Assembly (NCBI GenBank): GCA_009746045.1
Contig: RPFO01000457.1
Coordinates: 1-50,371, forward strand
Direction of reading: 5' to 3'
Source: Mesostigma viride
Lineage: Eukaryota; Streptophyta; Mesostigmatophyceae; Mesostigmatales; Mesostigmataceae
DNA: 50,371 bases
Made by a program: the position numbers and the translations under genes
Part shown: one piece after another, positions 40,409-50,371 of the stretch
Position numbering within the stretch: the stretch's first letter is position 1
How the letters are laid out: every line of letters begins with the position of its first letter
Notes under the pieces: generated by a model
The model's input: the letters and a program-made list of their open reading frames with translations, nothing else
Databases searched by the model: none
Told to the model about the DNA's origin: nothing

Positions 40409-40464
40409 CACCCTACACCCTACACCCTACACCCTACACCATACATCCTACAACCTACACCCTT
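40409..40464. repeat. Telomere-like heptamers (CACCCTA)n
   Basis: Four perfect CACCCTA units followed by decayed ones (CACCATA, CATCCTA, CAACCTA, CACCCTT). It differs by one base from the Arabidopsis-type CCCTAAA. It is an interstitial tract, not a chromosome end in this window. Confidence 0.85.
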
Positions 40465-40499
40465 AACTCTCCACCCTTAGCTTACGTGACCTTTTTTTC

Positions 40500-40567
40500 G
40501 GAGAAATGTCCGAGTGGAATGCTATGTATGGGGTAACTTTCCCAAGGGTTCGAATCCCTCTTTCTCC
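40500..40567 (+). pseudogene. tRNA-Ser relic, resembles plastid trnS-GGA with an internal deletion
   Basis: The acceptor stem is a perfect 7-bp pair (GGAGAAA with TTTCTCC at 40561-40567). The T arm is AAGGG-TTCGAAT-CCCTC. The D arm starts TCCGAGTGG. The total is 68 nt, against about 87 for a serine tRNA. Compared from memory with plastid trnS-GGA, the 3' half of the D arm and the 5' half of the anticodon stem are missing: GTGG joins AATGCTATGTA directly, as if deleted between two TGG repeats. A long variable arm (GGGG...TCCC) is kept. It cannot fold normally, so it is scored as a pseudogene, probably nuclear plastid-derived DNA. Confidence 0.7.
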
Positions 40568-40675
40568 ATTAGAGTTTTGTTTAGCTTCTATTCTCGTCTA
40601 CACATAATTCACACGAAGTACGCTTGCAAATACTTTATTACTATTTTGTTTGATATACTACACTAATATTATAAT

Positions 40676-40855
40676 TGTTGTGTGTGTGTGTTGTTCACGT
40701 GTGCGTGTGTGTGTTGTGTGTGTTGTGTGTGTTGTGCGTGTGCGTGTGCGTGTGCGTGTGCGTGTGCGTGTGCGTGTGCGTGTGCGTGTGCGTGTGTGTG
40801 TGTATATAATTTTTTGTTGTGTGTGTGTGTTGTGTGTTGTACGTGCAAGGTGTAT
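40676..40855. repeat. GT-rich microsatellites at the edge of the satellite
   Basis: (TG)n, TGTGTTG runs, and about ten copies of GTGCGT between 40733 and 40795, then TGTGTGT again. It grades into the 40-bp satellite at about 40856. Confidence 0.9.
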
Positions 40856-43800
40856 GTACATGTGTGTGCAGCCGGCCCTTGCGTGCGCGGTGTGTGTACG
40901 TTTCTGTGCAGCCGCCCCTTGCGTGCGCGGTGTATGTACGTGTGTGTGCATGCCGGCCCTTGCGTGCATGGTGTGTGTACGTGTGTGTGCAGCCGCCCCT
41001 TGCGTGCGCGGTGTATGTACATGTGTTTGCACTCGCCCATTGCGTGCGCGGTGTATGTACGTGTGTGTGCAGCCGCCCCTTGCGTGCGCGGTGGATGTAC
41101 GTGTGTGCGCACTCGCCCCTTGCGTGCGCGGTGTATGTACGTGTGTGTGCAGCCGCCCCTTGCGTGCGCGGTGTATGTACATGTGTGTGCATCCTTGTCC
41201 TTGCGTGCATGGTGTATGTACATGTGAGTGCCGTCGCCCCAACCGTGCATTGTGTATGTACGTGTGTGTGCAGCCGCCCCTTGCGTGCATGGTGTGTGTA
41301 CATGTGTGTGCATCCTTGTCCTTGCGTGCATGGTGTATGTACATGTGTTTGCACTCGCCCCTTGCGTGCGCGGTGTGTGTACGTGTGTGTGCAGCCGCCC
41401 CTTGCGTGCATGGTGTGTGTACATGTGTGTGCATCCTTGTCCTTGCGTGCATGGTGTGTGTACATGTGTGTGCAGCCGCCCCTTGCGTGCGCGGTGGATG
41501 TACATGTGCGGGCAGTTGCCCCTTGCGTGCGCGGTGTATGTACATGTGTTTGCACTCGCCCCTTGCGTGCGCGGTGTATGTACATGTGTGTGCAGCCGCC
41601 CCTTGCGTGCATGGTGTATGTACATGTGCTTGCACTGGCCCCGTGCGTGCGCGGTGTATGTACGTGTGTGTGCAGCCGCCCCTTGCGTGCGCGGTGTATG
41701 TACGTGCGTGTGCAGCCGCCCCTTGCGTGCGCGGTGTATGTACATGTGTGTGCATCCTTGTCCTTGCGTGCGCGGTGTATGTACATGTGTTTGCACTCGC
41801 CCCTTGCGTGCGCGGTGGATGTACATGTGTGTGCAGCCGCCCCTTGCGTGCATGGTTTATGTACATGTGTGTGCAGTCGCCGGCCCCGTGCGTGCGCAGT
41901 GGATGTACGTGTGTGTGCAGCCGCCCCGTGCGTGCATGGTGTGTGTACGTGTGTGTGCAGCAGCCCCTTGCGTGCGCGGTGTATGTACGTTTCTGTGCAT
42001 GCCGGCCCTTGCGTGCATGGTGTATGTACATGTGCTTGCACTGGCCCCTTGCGTGCGCGGTGTATGTACGTGTGTGTGCAGCCCCCCTTGCGTGCGCGGT
42101 GTATGTACGTGTGTGCGCACTCGCCCCTTGCGTGCGCGGTGTATGTACGTGTGTGTGCAGCCGCCCCTTGCGTGCGCGGTGTATGTACATGTGTGTGCAG
42201 CCGCCCCTTGCGTGTGCGGTGGATGTACATGTGCGGGCAGTTGCCCCTTGCGTGCGCGGTGTATGTACATGTGTTTGCACTCGCCCCTTGCGTGCGCGGT
42301 GTATGTACATGTGTGTGCAGCCGCCCCTTGCGTGCATGGTGTATGTACATGTGCTTGCACTGGCCCCGTGCGTGCGCGGTGTATGTACGTGTGTGTGCAG
42401 CCGCCCCTTGCGTGCGCGGTGTATGTACGTGTGTGCGCACTCGCCCCTTGCGTGCGCGGTGTATGTACGTGTGTGTGCAGCCGCCCCTTGCGTGCGCGGT
42501 GTATGTACATGTGTGTGCATCCTTGTCCTTGCGTGCGCGGTGTATGTACATGTGTTTGCACTCGCCCCTTGCGTGCGCGGTGTATGTACATGTGTGTGCA
42601 GCCGCCCCTTGCGTGCATGGTTTATGTACATGTGTGTGCAGTCGCCCCGTGCGTGCGCAGTGTATGTACGTGTGTGTGCAGCCGCCCCTTGCGTGCGTGG
42701 TGTGTGTACATGTGAGTGCAGCCGCCCCTTGCGTGCGCGGTGTATGTACGTGTGTGTGCAGCAGCCCCTTGCGTGCTTTGTGTGTGTACATGTGTGTGAA
42801 TCCTTGTCCTTGCGTGCATGGTGTGTGTACGTGTGTGTGCAGCCGCCCCTTGCGTGCATGGTGGATGTACATGTGAGTGCCGTTGCCCCTTGCGTGCGCG
42901 GTGTATGTACGTGTGTGTGCAGCCGTCCCTTAATTGCGTGCGCGGTGTGTGTACGTGTGTGTGCACTCGCCCCTTGCGTGCGCGGTGTATGTACGTGTGT
43001 GCAGCCGCCCCTTGCGTGCGCGGTGTATGCCAGTGTGTGTGCATGCCGGCCCTTGCGTGCAAGGTGGTGTGTAAGTGTGTGTGCAGCCCCTTGCGTGCAT
43101 GGTGTATGTACGTGTGTGTGCAGCCGGCCCTTGCGTGCATGGTGTGTGTACATGTGAGTGCAGCCGTCCCTTCCGTGCATGGTGTGTGTACGTGTGTGTG
43201 CAGTTGCCCCTTGCGTGCGCAGTGTATGTACGTGTGTGTGCATGCCGGCCCTTGCGTGCATGGTGTGTGTACGTGTGTGTGCAGTTGCCCCTTGCATGCG
43301 CGGTGTATGTACATGTGAGTGCAGCCGCCCAAGAGTATGTACATGTGAGTGCCGTCGCCCCTAATTGCGTGCATTGTGTGTGTAAGTGTGTGTGCAGCAG
43401 CCCCTTGCGTGCGCGGTGTATGTACGTGTGTGTGCAGCCGCCCCTTGCGTGCATGGTGTATGTCCATGTGAGTGCCGTTGCCCCTTGCGTGCGCGGTGTA
43501 TGTACGTGTGTGTGCAGCCGTCCCTTAATTGCGTGCGCGGTGGATGTACATGTGCGGGCAGTTGCCCCTTGCGTGCGCGGTGTATGTACGTGTGTGTGCA
43601 GCCGTCCCTTGCGTGCGCGGTGTATGTACGTGTGTGTGCAGCCGCCCCTTGCGTGCATGGTGAGTGTAAGTGTGTGTGCAGCAGCCCCTTGCGTGCGCAG
43701 TGTATGTACGTGTGTGTGCAGCCGCCCCTTGCGTGCGCGGTGTGTGTATACTGTGTGTGCATGCCGGCCCTTGCGTGCATGGTGTGTGTACGTGTGTGTG

Positions 43801-46800
43801 CAGCCGCCCCTTGCGTGCGCGGTGTGTGTACGTGTGTGTGCACTCGCCCCTTGCGTGCGCGGTGGATGTACAGGTGTGTGCAGCCGCCCCTTGCGTGCAT
43901 GGTGTATGTACATGTGTGTGCAGCCGCCCCTTGCGTGCGCGGTGGATGTACATGTGTGTGCAGCCGAACCTTGCGTGCATGGTGTGTGTACCTGTGCGTG
44001 AAGTCGCTCCTTGCGTGCATGGTGTGTGTACGTGTGTGTGCAGCCGCCCCTTGCGTGCATGGTGTATGTACATGTGAGTGCCGTTGCCCCTTGCGTGCGC
44101 GGTGTATGTACGTGTGTGTGCAGCCGTCCCTTAATTGCGTGCGCGGTGTGTGTACGTGTGTGTGCACTCGCCCCTTGCGTGCGCGGTGTATGTACGTGTG
44201 TGCAGCCGCCCCTTGCGTGCGCGGTGTATGCCAGTGTGTGTGCATGCCGGCCCTTGCGTGCAAGGTGTGTGTAAGTGTGTGTGCAGCCCCTTGCGTGCAT
44301 GGTGTATGTACGTGTGTGTGCAGCTGCCCCTTGCGTGCGCGGTGTGTGTACGTGTGTGTGCAGCCGCCCCGTGGTTGCGCGGTGTATGTACATGTGTGTG
44401 CAGTTGCCCCTTGCGTGCGCGGTGTATGTACGTGTGTGTGCAGCCGCCCCTTGCGTGCGCGGTGTAGGTACGTGTGTGTGCAGCCGCCCCAAGCGTGCGC
44501 GGTGTGTGTACATGTGTGTGCAGTTGCCCCTTGCGTGCGCGGTGTATGTACGTGTGTGTGCAGCCGCCCCGTGGTTGCGCGGTGTATGTACATGTGTGTG
44601 CAGTTGCCCCTTGCGTGCGCGGTGTATGTACGTGTGTGTGCAGCCGCCCCTTGCGTGCAAGGTGTAGGTACGTGTGTGTGCAGCCGCCCCAAGCGTGCGC
44701 GGTGTGTGTACATGTGTGTGCAGTTGCCCCTTGCGTGCGCGGTGTGTGTACGTGTGTGTGCAGCCGCCCCTTGCGTGCGCGGTGTATGTACGTGTGTGTG
44801 CAGTTGCCCCTTGCGTGCGCGGTGGTTTTTCGTGTGTGTGCAGCCGGCCCTTGCGTGCGCGGTGTGTGTACATGTGAGTGCAGCTGCCCCAAGCGTGCGC
44901 GGTGTGTGTACATGTGTGTGCAGTTGCCCCTTGCGTGCGCGGTGGATGTACGTGTGTGTGCAGCCGCCCCTTGCGTGCGCGGTGTATTTACGTGTGTGTG
45001 CAGCCGCCCCAAGCGTGCGCGGTGTGTGTACGTGTGTGTGCAGTTGCCCCTTGCGTGCGCGGTGTGTGTACATGTGTGTGCAGTTGCCCCTTGCGTGCGC
45101 GGTGTATGTACATGTGTGTGCAGTTGCCCCTTGCGTGCGCGGTGTATGTACGTGTGTGTGCAGCCGCCCCTTGCGTGCGCGGTGTAGGTACGTGTGTGTG
45201 CAGCCGCCCCAAGCGTGCGCGGTGTGTGTACATGTGTGTGCAGTTGCCCCTTGCGTGCGCGGTGTGTGTACGTGTGTGTGCAGCCGCCCCTTGCGTGCGC
45301 GGTGGATGTACGTGTGTGTGCAGTTGCCCCTTGCGTGCGCGGTGGATGTACGTGTGTGTGCAGCCGCCCCTTGCGTGCGCGGTGTGTGTACATGTGAGTG
45401 CAGCTGCCCCAAGCGTGCGCGGTGTGTGTACATGTGTGTGCAGTTGCCCCTTGCGTGCGCGGTGGATGTACGTGTGTGTGCAGCCGCCCCTTGCGTGCGC
45501 GGTGTAGGTACGTGTGTGTGCAGCCGCCCCAAGCGTGCGCGGTGTGTGTACGTGTGTGTGCAGTTGCCCCTTGCGTGCGCGGTGTGTGTACATGTGTGTG
45601 CAGTTGCCCCTTGCGTGCGCGGTGTATGTACGTGTGTGTGCAGCCGGCCCTTGCGTGCGCGGTGGATGTACGTGTGTGTGCAGCCGGCCCTTGCGTGCAT
45701 GGTGTGTGTACGTGTGTGTGCAGCCGGCCCTTGCGTGCGCGGTGGATGTACATGTGTGTGCAGTCGCCCCTTGCGTGCGCGGTGTGTGTACGTGTGTGTG
45801 CAGCCGCCCCTTGCGTGCGCGGTGGATGTACGTGTGTGTGCAGTTGCCCCTTGCGTGCGCGGTGGATGTACGTGTGTGTGCAGCCGCCCCTTGCGTGCGC
45901 GGTGTGTGTACATGTGAGTGCAGCTGCCCCAAGCGTGCGCGGTGTGTGTACATGTGTGTGCAGTTGCCCCTTGCGTGCGCGGTGGATGTACGTGTGTGTG
46001 CAGCCGCCCCTTGCGTGCGCGGTGTAGGTACGTGTGTGTGCAGCCGCCCCAAGCGTGCGCGGGGGATGTACGTGTGTGTGCAGCCGGCCCTTGCGTGCAT
46101 GGTGTGTGTACGTGTGTGTGCAGCCGCCCCTTGCGTGCGCGGTGTAGGTACGTGTGTGTGCAGCCGCCCCAAGCGTGCGCGGTGTAGGTACGTGTGTGTG
46201 CAGTTGCCCCTTGCGTGCGCGGTGTAGGTACATGTGTGTGCAGTTGCCCCTTGCGTGCGCGGTGTATGTACATGTGTGTGCAGTTGCCCCTTGCGTGCGC
46301 GGTGTATGTACGTGTGTGTGCAGCCGCCCCTTGCGTGCGCGGTGTAGGTACGTGTGTGTGCAGCCGCCCCAAGCGTGCGCGGTGTGTGTACATGTGTGTG
46401 CAGTTGCCCCTTGCGTGCGCGGTGTGTGTACGTGTGTGTGCAGCCGCCCCTTGCGTGCGCGGTGGATGTACGTGTGTGTGCAGTTGCCCCTTGCGTGCGC
46501 GGTGGATGTACGTGTGTGTGCAGCCGGCCCTTGCGTGCATGGTGTGTGTACGTGTGTGTGCAGCCGCCCCTTGCGTGCGCGGTGTAGGTACGTGTGTGTG
46601 CAGCCGCCCCAAGCGTGCGCGGTGTAGGTACGTGTGTGTGCAGTTGCCCCTTGCGTGCGCGGTGTAGGTACATGTGTGTGCAGTTGCCCCTTGCGTGCGC
46701 GGTGTATGTACATGTGTGTGCAGTTGCCCCTTGCGTGCGCGGTGTATGTACGTGTGTGTGCAGCCGCCCCTTGCGTGCGCGGTGTGTGTACGTGTGTGTG

Positions 46801-49800
46801 CAGCCGCCCCTTGCGTGCGCGGTGTATGTACGTGTGTGTGCAGCTGCCCCAAGCGTGCGCGGTGTGTGTACATGTGTGTGCAGTTGCCCCTTGCGTGCGC
46901 GGTGGACGTACGTGTGTGTGCATGCCGGCAATTGCGTGCATGGTGTGTGTACGTGTGTGTGCAGCCGCCCCTTGCGTGCGCGGTGTGTGTACGTGTGTGT
47001 GCATGCCGGCAATTGCGTGCATGGTGTGTGTACGTGTGTGTGCAGCCGGCCCTTGCGTGCGCGGTGTGTGTACATGTGAGTGCAGCTGCCCCAAGCGTGC
47101 GCGGTGTGTGTACATGTGTGTGCAGTTGCCCCTTGCGTGCGCGGTGGATGTACGTGTGTGTGCATGCCGGCAATTGCGTGCATGGTGTGTGTACGTGTGT
47201 GTGCAGCCGCCCCTTGCGTGCGCGGTGTGTGTACGTGTGTGTGCACTCGCCCCTTGCGTGCGCGGTGGATGTACATGTGTGTGCAGCCGCCCCTTGCGTG
47301 CATGGTGTATGTACATGTGTTTGCACTCGCCCCTTGCGTGCGCGGTGGATGTACATGTGTGTGCAGCCGAACCTTGCGTGCATGGTGTGTGTACCTGTGC
47401 GTGAAGTCGCTCCTTGCGTGCATGGTGTGTGTACGTGTGTGTGCAGCCGCCCCTTGCGTGCATGGTGTATGTACATGTGAGTGCTGTTGCCCCTTGCGTG
47501 CGCGGTGTATGTACGTGTGTGTGCAGCCGTCCCTTAATTGCGTGCGCGGTGTGTGTACGTGTGTGTGCAGCCGCCCCTTGCGTGCATGGTGAGTGTACCT
47601 GTGCGTGAAGTCGCTCCTTGCGTGCATGGTGTGTGTACGTGTGTGTGCAGCCGCCCCTTGCGTGCATGGTGTATGTACATGTGAGTGCCGTTGCCCCAAG
47701 CGTGCATTGTGTGTGTAAGTGTGTGTGCAGCCGGCCCTTGCGTGCATGGTGTGTGTACATGTGAGTGCAGCCGGCCCTTGCGTGCATGGTGTGTGTACGT
47801 GTGTGTGCAGTTGCCCCTTGCGTGCGCGGTGGATGTACGTGTGTGTGCAGCCGCCCTTGCGTGCGCGTGTGTGTACATGTGAGTGCAGCCGCCCCAAGCG
47901 TGTGTACATGTGTGTGCAGTTGCCCCTTGCGTGCGCAGTGGATGTACGTGTGTGTGCATGCCGGCCTTGCGTGCATGGGTGTGTACGTGTGTGTGCAGCC
48001 GCCCTTGCGTGCGCGGTGTGTGTACGTGTGTGTGCAGCTCGCCCCTTGCGTGCGCGGTGTATGTACGTGTGTGCAGCCGCCCTTGCGTGCGCGGTGTATG
48101 CCAGTGTGTGTGCATGCCGGCCCTTGCGTGCAAGGTGTGTGTAAGTGTGTGTGCAGCCCCTTGCGTGCATGGTGTATGTACGTGTGTGTGCAGCTGCCCC
48201 TTGCGTGCGCGGTGTGTGTACGTGTGTGTGCAGCCGCCCCAAGCGTGCGCGGTGTATGTACGTGTGTGTGCAGCCGGCCCTTGCGTGCATGGTGTGTGTA
48301 CGTGTGTGTGCAGCCGGCCCTTGCGTGCGCGGTGGATGTACATGTGTGTGCAGTCGCCCCTTGCGTGCGCGGTGTAGGTACGTATGTGTGCAGCCGCCCC
48401 TTGCGTGCGCGGTGTGTACGTGTGTGTGCAGCCGCCCCAAGCGTGCGCGGTGTATGTACGTGTGTGTGCAGCCGCCCTTGCGTGCGCGGTGGATGTACGT
48501 GTGTGTGCAGCCCCCTTGCGTGCGCGGTGTATTACGTGTGTGTGCAGCCGCCCCAAGCGTGCGCGGTGTGTGTACGTGTGTGTGCAGTTGCCCCTTGCGT
48601 GCGCGGTGTGTGTACATGTGTGTGCAGTTGCCCCTTGCGTGCGCGGTGGATGTACGTGTGTGTGCAGCCGCCCTTGCGTGCGCGGTGTATTACGTGTGTG
48701 TGCAGCCGCCCCAAGCGTGCGCGGTGTGTGTACGTGTGTGTGCAGTTGCCCCTTGCGTGCGCGGTGTGTGTACATGTGTGTGCAGTTGCCCCTTGCGTGC
48801 GCGGTGTATGTACATGTGTGTGCAGTTGCCCCTTGCGTGCGCGGTGTATGTACGTGTGTGTGCAGCCGCCCCTTGCGTGCGCGGTGTAGGTACGTGTGTG
48901 TGCAGCCGCCCCAAGCGTGCGCGGTGTGTGTACATGTGTGTGCAGTTGCCCCTTGCGTGCGCGGTGTGTGTACGTGTGTGTGCAGCCGCCCCTTGCGTGC
49001 GCGGTGGATGTACGTGTGTGTGCAGTTGCCCCTTGCGTGCGCGGTGGATGTACGTGTGTGTGCAGCCGCCCCTTGCGTGCGCGGTGTGTGTACATGTGAG
49101 TGCAGCTGCCCCAAGCGTGCGCGGTGTGTGTACATGTGTGTGCAGTTGCCCCTTGCGTGCGCGGTGGATGTACGTGTGTGTGCAGCCGCCCCTTGCGTGC
49201 GCGGTGTATGTACGTGCGTGTGCAGCCGCCCCTTGCGTGCGCGGTGTATGTACATGTGTGTGCAGTCCTGCCCCTTGCGTGCGCGGTGTATGTACATGTG
49301 TTGCAGCCGCCCCTTGCGTGCGCGGTGGATGTACATGTGTGTGCAGCCGCCCTTGCGTGCATGGTTTATGTACATGTGTGTGCAGTCGCCGGCCCGTGCG
49401 TGCGCAGTGGATGTACGTGTGTGTGCAGCCGCCCCGTGCGTGCATGGTGTGTACGTGTGTGTGCAGCAGCCCCTTGCGTGCGCGGTGTATGTACGTTTGT
49501 GCATGCCGGCCCTTGCGTGCATGGTGTATGTACATGTGTGTGCACTGGCCCCTTGCGTGCGCGGTGTATGTACGTGTGTGTGCAGCCCCCTTGCGTGCGC
49601 GGTGTATGTACGTGTGTGCAGCCTCGCCCCTTGCGTGCGCGGTGTATGTACGTGTGTGTCATGCCGGCAATTGCGTGCATGGTGTGTGTACGTGTGTGTG
49701 CAGCCGCCCCTTGCGTGCGCGGTGTGTGTACGTGTGTGTGCACTCGCCCCTTGCGTGCGCGGTGGATGTACATGTGTGTGCAGCCGCCCCTTGCGTGTGC

Positions 49801-50371
49801 GGTGGATGTACATGTGTGTGCAGCCGCCCCTGCGTGCATGGTGTGTGTACGTGTGTGTGCAGCAGCCCCTTGCGTGCGCGGTGTATGTACGTTTCTGTGC
49901 ATGCCGGCCCTTGCGTGCATGGTGTATGTACATGTGTTGCACTGGCCCTTGCGTGCGCGGTGGATGTACATGTGTGTGCAGCCGCCCCTTGCGTGCGCGG
50001 TGTATGTACGTGTGTGCGCACTCGCCCCAAGCGTGCGCGGTGTATGTACGTGTGTGTGCAGCCGCCCCAAGCGTGCGCGGTGTGTGTACATGTGAGTGCA
50101 GCTGCCCCAAGCGTGCGCGTGTGTGTACATGTGTGTGCAGTTGCCCTTGCGTGCGCGGTGGATGTACGTGTGTGTGCATGCCGCAATTGCGTGCATGGTG
50201 TGTGTACGTGTGTGTGCAGCCGCCCCTTGCGTGCGCGGTGTGTGTACGTGTGTGTGCACTCGCCCTTGCGTGCGCGGTGTGTGTACAGGTGTGTGCAGCC
50301 GCCCCTTGCGTGCATGGTGTATGTACATGTGTGTCAGCCGCCCCTTGCGTGCGCGTGTATGTACATGGTGA
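40856..50371 (+). repeat. 40-bp satellite array, about 9.5 kb, running off the window
   Basis: About 235 units with core CCTTGCGTGCGCGGTGTATG followed by TACGTGTGTGTGCAGCCGCC. Common variants are CCCCAAGC for CCCCTTGC, GCAT for GCGC, TACATG for TACGTG, GTTGCC for GCCGCC, and a 44-bp form with an extra TTAA. Units 44301-46920 keep exact 40-nt spacing. Higher-order repeats are visible: 520 bp (13 units, for example 44661 and 45181), 440 bp (11 units, 46121 and 46561) and a block repeated about 1.2 kb apart (42925 and 44127). Because 40 is not divisible by three, frames rotate every 120 bp and stay open for up to about 1,370 codons on the minus strand; these are not genes. Confidence 0.95.

Noticed and set aside
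40409-40464. True chromosome end
   Set aside because: Only a few perfect heptamers, followed by about 10 kb of other sequence; it is interstitial.
40650-50371. Many long frames, up to about 1,370 codons, Cys- or His/Thr-rich
   Set aside because: They arise because the 40-bp satellite rarely contains stops. The frames overlap on both strands and rotate every 120 bp. No domain or start context supports a gene.
40856-50371. CRISPR-like array
   Set aside because: The repeats are directly adjacent without unique spacers, and the host is eukaryotic; this is a satellite.

Overview
This looks like nuclear DNA of a eukaryote, most likely a plastid-bearing protist or alga of the green lineage. The reasons are APE-type LINEs, hAT and piggyBac DNA transposons, AMN1-like leucine-rich-repeat genes, a TGTAA/AATAAA-type 3' end, and a decayed tRNA-Ser that resembles a plastid tRNA. 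The species cannot be named from the sequence. The window is mostly repeats. I can support only two intact protein genes, both intronless F-box-like/LRR genes: 3638-5380 on the minus strand and 12979-14196 on the plus strand. They are paralogues.

Layout. 1-3.15 kb: a three-part tetranucleotide array, (TGAA)n, then about 2.1 kb of (GGGA)n, then (TGGG)n. 3.6-5.4 kb: LRR gene 1, with a 46-bp tandem repeat just upstream. 6.5-7.0 kb: a LINE 3' fragment. 8.3-11.6 kb: a piggyBac-type element with a frameshifted transposase. 13.0-14.2 kb: LRR gene 2. 14.45-22.0 kb: a nested stack, in which an APE-type LINE flanked by a 10-bp target-site duplication (TSD) carries three later insertions, each with its own TSD: a 535-bp ORF1-only LINE fragment and two different hAT elements. 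22.4-24.2 kb: a decayed YIDD-type reverse transcriptase on the minus strand. 26.9 and 35.0 kb: two copies of a probable tRNA-derived SINE. 28.6-34.4 kb: a nearly 6-kb inverted repeat whose arms are built from a 120-bp and a 30-bp tandem repeat around a spacer of about 150 bp. 35.6-36.8 kb: a twin-primed (internally inverted) LINE insertion beside a solo piggyBac end. 36.8-40.4 kb: no gene, with small tandem repeats. 40.4-40.6 kb: telomere-like heptamers next to the tRNA-Ser relic. 40.86 kb to the end: about 9.5 kb of a 40-bp satellite with higher-order structure.

The most notable structures are the foldback-like palindrome; a LINE family whose autonomous, ORF1-only and minimal copies share one 3' hairpin plus an AT-rich tail; the TSD-resolved transposon nest; and the new SINE candidate. 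The very long open frames across the arrays (up to about 1,370 codons) are artefacts of repeats that lack stop codons and are not annotated as genes.
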